Part shown: positions 1 to 8,197 of the stretch, one piece after another | Position numbering within the stretch: position 1 is the stretch's first letter | How the letters are laid out: every line of letters begins with the position of its first letter | DNA from: Mangrovicella endophytica | GTDB lineage: Bacteria; Pseudomonadota; Alphaproteobacteria; Rhizobiales; Rhizobiaceae | NCBI RefSeq assembly: GCF_002893625.1 | Contig: NZ_PKMZ01000001.1 | Span: 558,001 to 622,000, forward strand | DNA length: 64,000 nt | Direction of reading: 5' to 3' | Program-made: the position numbers and the translations under genes | Notes under the pieces: model-generated | Told to the model about the DNA's origin: nothing | The model's input: only the letters and a program-made list of their open reading frames with translations | The model's database searches: none

Positions 1-1
1 C

Positions 2-892
2 ACCGGTGAGAACTGGTTCACCCGCATGAACGAAGGCGTCGACGCCTATGGCAAGGACCATGCCGACGTCGCGACGAGCCAGGTCGGCCCGGCCAAGGCC
101 GATGCGGCGCAGCAGGGCCGCCTGATCGAGGATCTCGTCGCCAAGAAGGTTGCGGCCATCGCCATCGTGCCGATGGATCCCTCGGCGCTGGAGGGCGTCC
201 TGAAGCGCGCCGCCAACCGCGGCATCAAGGTCGTCACCCACGAGGCCGACAACCTGAAGAACACGCTCGTCGACATCGAGGCCTTCGACAACAAGGAGTT
301 CGGCGCCCGCTTCAACGAGAAGCTCGCCGCGTGCATGGGCAAGTCCGGCAAGTGGACCTCCTTCGTCGGCTCGCTCGGCAGCCTGACCCACGTGCAGTGG
401 GCCGATGGCGGCGCCGAGAACGCCAAGAAGTATCCGGAGATGGAGCTCGTCTCGGAGAAGAACGAGTCCTTCAACGACGCTAACCGCGCCTATGAGAAGG
501 CCCGCGAGATCCTGCGCAAGTACCCGGACATCAAGGGCTTCCAGGGTGGTTCGGCGATCGACGTCATCGGCATCGGCCGTGCCGTCGAGGAAGCCGGCCT
601 GCAGGACAAGACCTGCGTCTTCGGCCTCGGGCTGCCGAAGGACACCGGCCCGTATCTGGAGTCCGGCGCCGTCGACGGCATCAGCTTCTGGGATCCGAAG
701 GATGCCGGCTATGTCATGAACAGGGTCGCCGACATGGTCCTGAAGGGCGAGGAGATCAAGGACGGCATGGATCTCGGCGTCGCGGGCTATGAGAAGGTCT
801 CGGTCAAGAAGGGGCCGGGCGAGGGCTCCATCCTCGTTGGCCAGGCCTGGGTCGACGTCGACAAGTCGAACTACGGCAAGTACCCGTTCTGA
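2..892 (+). CDS. Sugar ABC transporter periplasmic binding protein (5' end missing)
   Basis: The reading frame is open to the left edge, so the signal peptide and first strand of the fold are missing; 296 residues are visible. The protein is a type I periplasmic sugar-binding protein (ribose/xylose-binding, Peripla_BP_4 type). Recognisable blocks are the IAIVPMDPSALEGVLKRA segment, the hinge around KVVTHEAD, and FQGGSAIDVIGIGRAVEEAG in the second lobe. It would deliver a monosaccharide to the ATPase and permease encoded immediately downstream (986-3600). A GC-rich stem-loop separates it from the ATPase gene, an arrangement that often keeps binding-protein mRNA in excess. The sugar cannot be told from sequence. 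Confidence 0.88.
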   Translation, partial: TGENWFTRMNEGVDAYGKDHADVATSQVGPAKADAAQQGRLIEDLVAKKVAAIAIVPMDPSALEGVLKRAANRGIKVVTHEADNLKNTLVDIEAFDNKEFGARFNEKLAACMGKSGKWTSFVGSLGSLTHVQWADGGAENAKKYPEMELVSEKNESFNDANRAYEKAREILRKYPDIKGFQGGSAIDVIGIGRAVEEAGLQDKTCVFGLGLPKDTGPYLESGAVDGISFWDPKDAGYVMNRVADMVLKGEEIKDGMDLGVAGYEKVSVKKGPGEGSILVGQAWVDVDKSNYGKYPF

Positions 893-907
893 CCGCACGA
901 TCGCATC

Positions 908-935
908 AGGCCGGGCTCCTCTGTGAGCCCGGCCT
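908..935 (+). terminator. Intercistronic stem-loop after the binding-protein gene
   Basis: Perfect 11-bp inverted repeat (AGGCCGGGCTC, 6-nt loop, GAGCCCGGCCT) 16 bases after the stop codon of the binding-protein gene. No U-run follows, so it is more likely an mRNA-stabilising or partial-termination structure than a full terminator. Confidence 0.6.
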
Positions 936-985
936 TCCACTCCGGGCCGTGCCCGTTCCTTCTTTCCAGGCGCCGGACCTGTGCC

Positions 986-2572
986 ATGCAGCATGACACC
1001 GTTGCAGCCACGCCAGCTCGCGGCGACGCGATACCGGCGGCGGCCGTGCCCTTCATCGAGATCCGCGACGTTCACAAGAGCTTCGGCGGCGTCCGGGCGC
1101 TGAAGGGCGTCAGCTTCGCCATCGAGCCCGGCCAGATCTACCACCTGATGGGCGAGAATGGCTGCGGCAAGAGTACTCTCATCAAGATCCTGTCCGGCGC
1201 CCAGCCGGCCGACAGCGGCGATATCCTCGTCAACGGCCGCCCTTCCAATGGATTCTCGCCGGTAGAGGCGCTCGCGGCCGGTATCGAGACGGTCTACCAG
1301 GACCTCTCGCTGCTGCCGAACCTCACGGTTGCCGAGAACATCGGCCTGACGCAGCAGCTCGTCGCATCCTCCGGCCACCTGTTCCGCCGGCTCGATCGCT
1401 CCCGCATGCGAGGGACCGCCGAGGCGGCGCTGGCGACCGTCGGCCTGCCGACGACATCCGGCTTTCTGGCCACCCGCATCGACGAGCTGCCGATCGCCAG
1501 CCGCCAGCTGGTGGCGATCGCCCGCGCCATCGCGTCCGACGCCCGCCTGGTGATCATGGACGAGCCGACCACGGCGCTGACGAAGCGCGAGGTCGACAAC
1601 CTCATCGCGGTGGTGAACCGGCTGCGAGCCGGCGGCGTCGCCGTGCTGTTCGTCACCCACAAGCTCGACGAGTGCAAGTCGATCGGGGGCAGGGCGGTGA
1701 TCATGCGCGACGGCCAGAAGGTCGCCGAGGTCGATGTCGCCGATCACTCCAAGGCCGAGCTCGGCTTCTGGATGACGGGCAAGATGCTGGACGAGGCGCG
1801 TTACCGCCAGGCGCCGAAGACCGGCGACACGCTGATCGCCGTGGAGAAGCTCGGCCGTCGCGCCGCCTTCTCCGATGTGTCGTTCTCGGTCCGCAAGGGC
1901 GAGATCGTCGGGATCACCGGGCTTCTCGACTCCGGCCGCAACGAGCTGGCGCTGGCGCTCGCCGGCGTGCGTCCGGCCGATGCCGGTACGATCCAGCTGG
2001 ACGGGGCGGCGGTGACGCTCAAAGATCCCGGCGACGCCATCGCGGCGGGGATCGGCTATGTGCCGGAAGACCGCCTGTCCGAAGGGCTCTTCCTCGAAAA
2101 GTCGATCGAGGACAATGTCGTTATGGCCGTGCTGGACAGGCTGCGCGGCGCGCTCGGCCTCGTCAGTGCCCGCCGAAGCCGCGCTCTGGCCGAGGCGACG
2201 ATCGCCGATCTTCAGGTGGCGACGCCGGACGTGACGCGGCCGGTGCAGTCGCTCTCCGGCGGCAACCAGCAGCGCGTCCTGATCGGCCGCTGGCTGACCA
2301 TTCATCCCAAGCTCCTGATCCTGCACGGACCGACCGTCGGCGTCGATGTCGGCTCCAAAGATACGATCTTTCGCATCATCCAGCGCCTCGCCGATGAGGG
2401 CATGGGCGTCGTGATCATCAGCGACGACCTGCCGGAGCTGCTGCAGAACTGCGACCGCATCCTCGTCATGCGAAAGGGACGGCTGGCCGAGAGCTTCGAA
2501 GCCGAGGGGCTGGCGGAGGAGACGCTCTACGGCGCCCTGGTGGATGAAGCGCGTGCAGGAGCCGCCCGATGA
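986..2572 (+). CDS. Sugar ABC transporter ATP-binding protein, CUT2 (RbsA/MglA-like), altered second Walker B
   Basis: 528 residues from ATG 986, chosen because the homologous part begins just after it; upstream in-frame codons run through the intergenic hairpin. Two ABC modules are fused. Module 1 has Walker A GENGCGKST, Walker B LVIMDEPT and a degenerate signature. Module 2 has the usual lost Walker A (GLLDSGRNEL) and an intact LSGGNQQRV signature. Its Walker B reads LLILHGPTVGVDVG, so the Asp-Glu pair of the common DEPT form is replaced by His-Gly. The stop overlaps the permease start by four bases (ATGA), so the two are translationally coupled. It powers uptake of the sugar bound by the upstream protein. 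Confidence 0.92.
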   Translation: MQHDTVAATPARGDAIPAAAVPFIEIRDVHKSFGGVRALKGVSFAIEPGQIYHLMGENGCGKSTLIKILSGAQPADSGDILVNGRPSNGFSPVEALAAGIETVYQDLSLLPNLTVAENIGLTQQLVASSGHLFRRLDRSRMRGTAEAALATVGLPTTSGFLATRIDELPIASRQLVAIARAIASDARLVIMDEPTTALTKREVDNLIAVVNRLRAGGVAVLFVTHKLDECKSIGGRAVIMRDGQKVAEVDVADHSKAELGFWMTGKMLDEARYRQAPKTGDTLIAVEKLGRRAAFSDVSFSVRKGEIVGITGLLDSGRNELALALAGVRPADAGTIQLDGAAVTLKDPGDAIAAGIGYVPEDRLSEGLFLEKSIEDNVVMAVLDRLRGALGLVSARRSRALAEATIADLQVATPDVTRPVQSLSGGNQQRVLIGRWLTIHPKLLILHGPTVGVDVGSKDTIFRIIQRLADEGMGVVIISDDLPELLQNCDRILVMRKGRLAESFEAEGLAEETLYGALVDEARAGAAR

Positions 2573-3600
2573 CCGACATCGCGACCACGCAACCCGTGCC
2601 GTCCACCGAGCGGAGCGCCTTCCTGCGTGCTTCCTACTGGCTGCTGCGCCATCCGCCGGTGTTCACGCTGATCCTGATCGTCCTGGTCTGCCTCGTCGTC
2701 GGAAGCATCAATCCGGACTTCTGGCAGGTGTCCAACCTGTTCGACATCCTGCGCGCCTCGGTGGTGCGCGGGCTGTTCGCACTCGGCGTCCTCGTGGTGC
2801 TCGCCTCCGGCGGTCTGGACGTGTCCTTCACCGCCATTGCCGCGCTGGTGATGTATTCGGTGACGATGCTGGCCACCAACTGGATGCCCGGCATGCCGAT
2901 TGCGGTGATCCTGGCGCTGGCGACCTTCGGCGGCGCGGCGTTGGGCGCGATGAACGGCATCCTGGTCGACCGCCTGCGGGCGCCATCGCTGATCGTTACC
3001 ATTGGCACGCAGTACGTCATCCGGGGTTTTCTGCTGACCTTCGTCGGCACGGCCCTGTTCATGAACATCCCGGGTTCGATGGAGGCGTTCGGCAAGCTCG
3101 CCCTCATCCGCTACGTCGAGCCGAACGGGGCGATCTCCACCCTGCCGGCCTTCGTCCTCGTTCTTGCCGTCGCGGCGGCAGTGACCTGGTGGATGCTGGA
3201 ACGCACGCTGATCGGCCGCGCCATCTATGCCGTCGGCGGCAGCCCTTCGGTCGCCGAGCGGCTCGGCTTCAGCCTGCGAACGGTCCATGTCTTCGTCTTC
3301 GCCTATGCCGGCCTGCTCGCTGGGATCGCCGGCATCATGCACGTCGCCAGCAACCGGCTCGCCAATCCCTTCGACCTCGCGGGGACGGAGCTCGACGTCA
3401 TTGCGGCGGTGATCCTCGGCGGCGCGCGGATCACCGGCGGTTCGGGCTCGGTCGGCGGCACGCTGCTCGGCGTCGTCCTGATCACGCTGGTGAACAACGT
3501 GCTGATCCTCGTCGGCATTCCGACGACGTTGCAGCTTGCCATCATCGGCGGCTTCATCGTGCTGGCCGGCGCCGCGTTCTCGATCCGCCGGCGGCCGTAA
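2569..3600 (+). CDS. Sugar ABC transporter permease, CUT2 (RbsC-like)
   Basis: 343 residues, mostly hydrophobic, with about 8-10 membrane segments beginning near residue 27 (VFTLILIVLVCLVVGSI). Family hallmarks are SGGLDVSFTAIAAL in the first half and the cytoplasmic-loop block [28 protein letters not shown] near the C terminus. It is the inner-membrane channel of the transporter formed with the two preceding genes, whose ATPase start/stop overlap couples translation. Nothing in the sequence fixes the substrate. The next 200 bases carry only a hairpin and the upstream region of a separate small membrane-protein gene. Confidence 0.92.
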   Translation: MTDIATTQPVPSTERSAFLRASYWLLRHPPVFTLILIVLVCLVVGSINPDFWQVSNLFDILRASVVRGLFALGVLVVLASGGLDVSFTAIAALVMYSVTMLATNWMPGMPIAVILALATFGGAALGAMNGILVDRLRAPSLIVTIGTQYVIRGFLLTFVGTALFMNIPGSMEAFGKLALIRYVEPNGAISTLPAFVLVLAVAAAVTWWMLERTLIGRAIYAVGGSPSVAERLGFSLRTVHVFVFAYAGLLAGIAGIMHVASNRLANPFDLAGTELDVIAAVILGGARITGGSGSVGGTLLGVVLITLVNNVLILVGIPTTLQLAIIGGFIVLAGAAFSIRRRP

Positions 3601-3657
3601 CCGGGAAAGCGCAGGTCTGCTGAGCCATCGGCGAGGCAGGGGCCTGCTGCTTCCGCA

Positions 3658-3679
3658 GACGCGACGCGAGCGTCGCGTC
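3658..3679. terminator. Stem-loop downstream of the first sugar-transport operon
   Basis: Perfect 9-bp inverted repeat GACGCGACG / CGTCGCGTC with a 4-nt loop, 58 bases after the permease stop. No U-tract follows, so its role as a terminator is uncertain. Confidence 0.4.
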
Positions 3680-3804
3680 GGACAGTCGCGGACGCACTGT
3701 TCCAGCAGCCCAGCCTACCCGTTGATGGTCCCGTCGCATATGCCGGCAGTCGCGGACACGGAGAGCCGATAAGCGGATCCGTGCCGCGGGTATCGGGAAA
3801 CGTG

Positions 3805-4233
3805 ATGATTTCGCCGCCGGACCAAGACGACAGCTATCGAAGCCAGCCTGTGCGGGGCGTCCGCTGGATCTACACCGCGCTCGGCCTCGTTCTGACGGGC
3901 ATCGGCATTGTCGGCGCTTTCGTGCCGCTGCTGCCGACCACGATCTTCCTGATCCTTGCGGCTTCCTGTTTCGCCCGGTCTTCACCGCGGCTGGAGAGGT
4001 GGCTGCTGGACCATCCGCGCTTCGGGCCGGGGTTGCGGGCGTGGCGCAACGAGGGGGCCGTGTCGCGGCGTGCGAAGATCATGGCCTGCATCGGCATGTC
4101 CGTGGGCTATGGCCTCTTCGCGCTCGGCAGCCGGCCCGGACCGCTGCTTGCGGCGGCCGTCGCGGTGTTCATGCTGGGCTCGGCGGCCTATGTCGTGTCG
4201 CGGCCGGAGCCCCGCCCGAAGCCAGACGTGTAG
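3805..4233 (+). CDS. YbaN-family (DUF454) small inner-membrane protein
   Basis: 142 residues from ATG 3805; in-frame GTG codons at 3781 and 3802 are alternatives and no strong ribosome site decides. Family-typical features are an N-terminal membrane helix ending in PLLPTTIFLILAASCFARSS, the soluble block RLERWLLDHPRFGPGLRAWR, and two more hydrophobic stretches near the C terminus (about residues 90-130). E. coli YbaN belongs to the same family; its biochemical role is unknown. The gene stands alone between the sugar operons and converges on the FAH gene at 4407. Confidence 0.85.
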   Translation: MISPPDQDDSYRSQPVRGVRWIYTALGLVLTGIGIVGAFVPLLPTTIFLILAASCFARSSPRLERWLLDHPRFGPGLRAWRNEGAVSRRAKIMACIGMSVGYGLFALGSRPGPLLAAAVAVFMLGSAAYVVSRPEPRPKPDV

Positions 4234-4313
4234 AGGGTCCTTCGCTGCGTCGCATGTCGACTGCGGCACCGACCAGACGGTCGACAACCCACGGCGCTGC
4301 CGAGCAGGGAGAA

Positions 4314-4348
4314 CCGAGCACAGCAGTATGAGGCTCTGCTGTGCTCGG
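4314..4348. terminator. Stem-loop between convergent genes (first of a pair)
   Basis: Perfect 13-bp inverted repeat (CCGAGCACAGCAG, 9-nt loop, CTGCTGTGCTCGG) in the space between the convergent YbaN and FAH genes. A bidirectional transcription stop is likely, although there is no U-tract. Confidence 0.55.
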
Positions 4349-4349
4349 T

Positions 4350-4373
4350 GGCCTCATCAACACCGATGAGGCC
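4350..4373. terminator. Stem-loop between convergent genes (second of a pair)
   Basis: Perfect 9-bp inverted repeat GGCCTCATC / GATGAGGCC with a 6-nt loop, starting one base after the preceding 13-bp hairpin. Together they separate the convergent genes ending at 4233 and 4407. Confidence 0.5.
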
Positions 4374-4406
4374 CGTCGTCTCACCTCTGAAAGCTTGGTC
4401 GGAGCC

Positions 4407-5585
4407 TCAGATGAGCCCGCGCTTGGCGAGGTTGCGCATCAGCGCGCCGGCGCCCGTCCGCCAGCCTTCCACCTGATCCGTCGGCCGCACGCGGTTGACC
4501 AGCGCGCCGAGCGCCGGCGTCGCGATGGAGACGACGTCGCCGGTCTTGTGGGTGAAGCCGCGACCGAGCTCGTCGCGATCCTCCACCGGCGCGAACATGG
4601 TACCGAGATAGAGCACCAGGCCGTCCGGATAGGCGTGATGGGCGTTCACCGCCTGGGACACGAGGTCGGCCGGATCGCGGCTGATCTCCCGCATCGAGGA
4701 ACGCCCGGTCAGGCGATAGCCTTCCTCGCCCTCGACCGTCAGGGTCAGTTCCAGCGCGCGCACCTCGTCGAGCCCGAACGCGTCGTCGAAGAGGCGCAGG
4801 AGCGGCCCGACCGCGGCGGCGGCATTGTTGTCCTTGGCCTTGCCGAGAAGGAGGGCCGAGCGGCCCTCCACGTCGCGCAGGTTGACGTCGTTGCCGAGGG
4901 TCGCGCCGACGATCCGCCCCGTGGAGGCGGAAACCAGCACCACCTCCGGCTCCGGATTGTTCCAGGTGGAGGCAGGGTGGACGCCGATATCGGCGCCGCT
5001 GCCGACGGCCGAGAGCGGCTGGCCCTTGGTGAAGATCTCGGCGTCCTTGCCGATGCCGACCTCGAGATACTGGCTCCAGGCGCCGGCCTTGATCAGCGCT
5101 TCCTTCAACCGCTCGGCCTCCGTGGAGCCGGGCTTCAGCGCGCGGATGTCGGAGCCGATGAGATCGAGGATCTCGCCTCGCACGCTGGCCGCTGCGTCGG
5201 CATTGCCGCGGATTCGCTCCTCGATGACGCGCTCCAGCATCGAGACGACGAAGGTCACGCCGGCGGCCTTGATCGCCTGCAGGTCGATCGGGGCGATGAG
5301 ATGCGGGCGCCTCGGATCGCGCTTGTCTGGATCAGCGTTGGCGAGAAGATCGGCGACGCTGCCGAGATCATCGCCCGCCGGCGCCTGGTGCAACGCGGAC
5401 GCGGGATCGGCGGTCTCGCAAAGATCGCGCATCGTCGGGAAGGTCGCGGAGACGTCGATCGCGCGACCGGCGTCGACGCGGATCACGGCAGGTCCATCGA
5501 CGTCCGGTCGGAAGGCGCGTCCCGCCAGCGTCGCGTTGCTCTCGCACAGCGACAGGGTCGCGGCATGGTGGTCCCGTGTAATCAT
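4407..5585 (-). CDS. Fumarylacetoacetate hydrolase (FAH)-family sugar-acid enzyme
   Basis: 392 residues. The C-terminal half carries the FAH fold, with a metal-binding E-x-E in NPEPEVVL, a downstream acidic residue in GNDVNLRD, and the FTHKTGDVVSIATPALGALVNRV closing block. Size and position match the long FAH-family enzymes of oxidative pentose pathways (XylX-type 2-keto-3-deoxy-pentonate dehydratases); hydrolysis of a 2,4-diketo-3-deoxy acid is an alternative. It is the last gene of a minus-strand operon (transporter, SDR, mutarotase-like, isomerase-like, dehydrogenase) with no sugar kinase, which supports a non-phosphorylative route. The exact substrate is not visible. Confidence 0.8.
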   Translation of the reverse strand: MITRDHHAATLSLCESNATLAGRAFRPDVDGPAVIRVDAGRAIDVSATFPTMRDLCETADPASALHQAPAGDDLGSVADLLANADPDKRDPRRPHLIAPIDLQAIKAAGVTFVVSMLERVIEERIRGNADAAASVRGEILDLIGSDIRALKPGSTEAERLKEALIKAGAWSQYLEVGIGKDAEIFTKGQPLSAVGSGADIGVHPASTWNNPEPEVVLVSASTGRIVGATLGNDVNLRDVEGRSALLLGKAKDNNAAAAVGPLLRLFDDAFGLDEVRALELTLTVEGEEGYRLTGRSSMREISRDPADLVSQAVNAHHAYPDGLVLYLGTMFAPVEDRDELGRGFTHKTGDVVSIATPALGALVNRVRPTDQVEGWRTGAGALMRNLAKRGLI

Positions 5586-5611
5586 GAGGGGTCTTCCAGT
5601 CCGTTCGGATT

Positions 5612-7099
5612 TCAGTGGCCGGTGAAGGCGAGCTCTACCATACGCGCCTCGCTCATCGAGCCTCGATCGAGCATGTCAACGAGCCGGCCCTTCGACATCA
5701 CCGCGACGCGGTCACAGAGCGTCAGGATCTCCTCCGTCTCGGAGGAGGCGACGAGGATGCCACGGCCGGATCGGGCCTCGGCGCGAATGATCTCGTAGAT
5801 GTCGGACTTCGCGCCGATATCGACGCCGTGCGTCGGCTCGTCGAGCAGCAGCAGCCTCGGCCCGGTGGCGAGCGCTCGGCCGATCAGCACCTTCTGCTGG
5901 TTGCCGCCGGACAGTGCGGTGATCGCCTGGCGCGGCCCGGTCATGCGGATGCCGAGCGCCTGGCGGTAGCGGTCCGCCGCCGCACGCTCGCGCCGTGACG
6001 AGACGAAGCCGAAGCGGCCGAAGGCACCCAGATTGGCGATCGCCACGTTCCGCGCGATGTCGTGCTGGGGGAGGATGCCTTGGACCTTGCGGCCCTCCGG
6101 CACCAGCGCCAGACCGCGCCGCACGGCATCCGCGGGTGAGGCGAAGCGAGCCGGGCGGCCGCCGATCTCGATGCGGCCGGTCCGTAGCCTTCGCGCGCCG
6201 AAGATCAGCTCCAGGAGCTCCGTGCGACCGGCGCCCACAAGCCCGAACAAGCCGACCACCTCGCCGGAGCGCAGATCGAGATCGATGCCGGCGAGATCGC
6301 TGCCGTCGCCGGCCGCTTCGACTTCCAGCAGACGCTCCCCCGGCGCATCCGCATGCGGCTGGTAGGTGAAGAGCGATGCCCGGCCCGTCATGTCGGCGAT
6401 CAGCGTCTGGCGATCGGTACCCTCCGCCGGCCGATCGGCGACGAGTGCGCCATTGCGCAGGACAACGAGGCGATGGCAGAGCGACAGCGCCTCCTCGAGG
6501 CGGTGGGTGATGAAGATGATCGCGGTGCCCTGCGCCGCGAGACGGCGGACGAAGGCGAAGAAGCCGTCCACCTCATGTGCGGTCAGGGACGATGTCGGCT
6601 CGTCCATGATCAGGAGCCGAGGCTGGTGGGAGACAGCGCGCGCGATCTCGACCAGCTGCTGCTCGCCGAGACGCAAGGAGCCGGCCAGCCGTTTCGGATC
6701 GATGCCCATCGCGCCGATCGTGTCGAGCGCCGCCCGTGCGTTCCGGCGCATCCGCCCGCGGTCGACCAGACCAAGCCGGCCGCGCGGCAGCCGCCCGACC
6801 GATATGTTTTCAGCGACGGTGAGTGAGGGCAGGAGCGACAGCTCCTGATGGATGAAGCGGATGCCAAGCGCCTGGCCCGCCGCAGCCGAGCCGAGCGAAG
6901 CCTCCCGTCCGGCGATCGCGATCGTGCCCCGGTCCGGCTGCAGATTGCCGGAGAGGATGTTCATCAGCGTCGACTTGCCAGCGCCGTTCTCGCCGAGCAG
7001 GCCGACGATCTCACCGGCGCGCACGGAGAAGTCGATGCCGCGCAGCACAGGATTGCCGCCGAAGCCTTTCTCGATCCCGCGCGCCTCCAGAAGGCTCAA
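5612..7099 (-). CDS. Sugar ABC transporter ATP-binding protein, CUT2
   Basis: 495 residues with two ABC modules. The first has Walker [10 protein letters not shown], signature-like LRLGEQQLVEIARA and Walker B LLIMDEPTSSLTAHE. The second has the degenerate Walker A GLVGAGRTELLEL, signature LSGGNQQKV and an intact Walker B LLLLDEPTHGVDIGA. This is the standard RbsA/MglA architecture at normal length. It belongs to the second transporter in the window, after the binding protein (7163-8170) and before the FAH gene. An 8-bp stem-loop lies in the 63-base gap that separates it from the binding-protein gene. Confidence 0.93.
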   Translation of the reverse strand: MSLLEARGIEKGFGGNPVLRGIDFSVRAGEIVGLLGENGAGKSTLMNILSGNLQPDRGTIAIAGREASLGSAAAGQALGIRFIHQELSLLPSLTVAENISVGRLPRGRLGLVDRGRMRRNARAALDTIGAMGIDPKRLAGSLRLGEQQLVEIARAVSHQPRLLIMDEPTSSLTAHEVDGFFAFVRRLAAQGTAIIFITHRLEEALSLCHRLVVLRNGALVADRPAEGTDRQTLIADMTGRASLFTYQPHADAPGERLLEVEAAGDGSDLAGIDLDLRSGEVVGLFGLVGAGRTELLELIFGARRLRTGRIEIGGRPARFASPADAVRRGLALVPEGRKVQGILPQHDIARNVAIANLGAFGRFGFVSSRRERAAADRYRQALGIRMTGPRQAITALSGGNQQKVLIGRALATGPRLLLLDEPTHGVDIGAKSDIYEIIRAEARSGRGILVASSETEEILTLCDRVAVMSKGRLVDMLDRGSMSEARMVELAFTGH

Positions 7100-7131
7100 G
7101 CTCGCATCTCCGTCCTGGCTGCCGAGGGTGG

Positions 7132-7151
7132 GGGCGAAGACCGCTTCGCCC
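7132..7151 (-). terminator. Intercistronic stem-loop between binding protein and ATPase genes
   Basis: Perfect 8-bp inverted repeat GGGCGAAG / CTTCGCCC with a 4-nt loop, just downstream of the binding-protein stop on the minus strand. No U-run follows. The same placement occurs at 908-935. Confidence 0.45.
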
Positions 7152-7162
7152 GCCGTCGGTAC

Positions 7163-8170
7163 TTACTTGGCGTCGGCCGGCGTCAGCAGCTTGCCTTCGA
7201 CGGGGATCACCGCAGCGGAGGGCTGCTGGTCGGCGACGAGGAGGTTGAACATCATGACGCTGGCGTCCAGCGCCTGCTGGCGCGGCGCCTGGTCGAGCAG
7301 GCCGACCATCTCGCCACTCTTCAGGTAGCCCATGTTCTCCGGCGTGTGGTCGAAGCCGACGACACCGACTTTGCCGGTGAGGCCGAGATCCTTCACCGCC
7401 TTGGCCGCCCCGAACGGGCCGCCGGCCGTGACATAGACCATGGAGAGGTCAGGATTGGCGGTCTGCATGTCCTGAACGATGGAGTAGGCGCTCTCGGCCT
7501 TGTCCTTGTTCTCGAAAGGCCCGAGGATCTTGATGTCCGGCGCATTGGCCTTGATGAAGTCGAGCGCGCCGTTCATGCGCTCGTTGTGCTGGGTCGCGCC
7601 GAAATAGCCGGTGATGACGCCGAGCGTGCCCTTGCCGCCCATCTTGTCGACGAGGAAGCGGCCGATCTGCTCGCCAGCGGCGCGCGCATTCTGGCCGATG
7701 AAGGTGACACGCTTCGACGGCGCGGCGCCCTCGGCGACGATGCTGATCACCGGGACGCCGGAATCGACGGCTTCGTTGATGATGCGGGCCGTGCCGTCGA
7801 AGATCGGCACCACGACGATGCCGTCATATTGCTTGGCGAGAGCGCCTTCGATGCCGGAGACGACAGCCTCCGCCGAGAGCTCGTTGCCGAGATCGACGAA
7901 GTCGACAGTGCCGCCGAGCGGCTTCAGATAGTCATTGGCGGCCTTGGCGCCTTCGGTCACCGGCATCCAGAACGGGTTGTTCTGGAAGGACAGAAAGGCA
8001 ATGCGCACCTCCTTCTTGTCCGGATTGGCGACGGCGGCGACCGTTCCGCCCTCCGGCGCGGCCGTCTGGGCGTGGGCCGGCTTCAAGCCCGCCGGCAAGG
8101 CGGCGGCGAGTCCGAGAGCGGCGAGACCGGCGAGAACGCGGCGGCGGTTGGCTGCAAGGATGCGGATCAT
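7163..8170 (-). CDS. Sugar ABC transporter periplasmic binding protein
   Basis: 335 residues. The N terminus has Arg-rich residues followed by a hydrophobic stretch and an Ala-His-Ala-Gln cleavage site near residue 35, a Sec or Tat-like signal (the RRR at residues 9-11 is compatible with Tat but not a full twin-arginine motif). The mature part is a type I sugar-binding protein with IAFLSFQNNPFWMPVTEGAK at the start, IVVVPIFDGTARIINEAVDSGVPVISI in lobe 1 and VGVVGFDHTPENMGYLKSG near the end. It works with the permease at 8198 and the ATPase at 5612. The ligand is unknown. Confidence 0.92.
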   Translation of the reverse strand: MIRILAANRRRVLAGLAALGLAAALPAGLKPAHAQTAAPEGGTVAAVANPDKKEVRIAFLSFQNNPFWMPVTEGAKAANDYLKPLGGTVDFVDLGNELSAEAVVSGIEGALAKQYDGIVVVPIFDGTARIINEAVDSGVPVISIVAEGAAPSKRVTFIGQNARAAGEQIGRFLVDKMGGKGTLGVITGYFGATQHNERMNGALDFIKANAPDIKILGPFENKDKAESAYSIVQDMQTANPDLSMVYVTAGGPFGAAKAVKDLGLTGKVGVVGFDHTPENMGYLKSGEMVGLLDQAPRQQALDASVMMFNLLVADQQPSAAVIPVEGKLLTPADAK

Positions 8171-8197
8171 GCGTTCAGTCCTCCCATGGAAGCGGCT

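Noticed and set aside
4341-5798. Long open frame on the plus strand opposite the FAH gene
   Set aside because: No domain or ribosome site. The minus-strand frame gives a clear FAH-family protein, so this is an antisense shadow.
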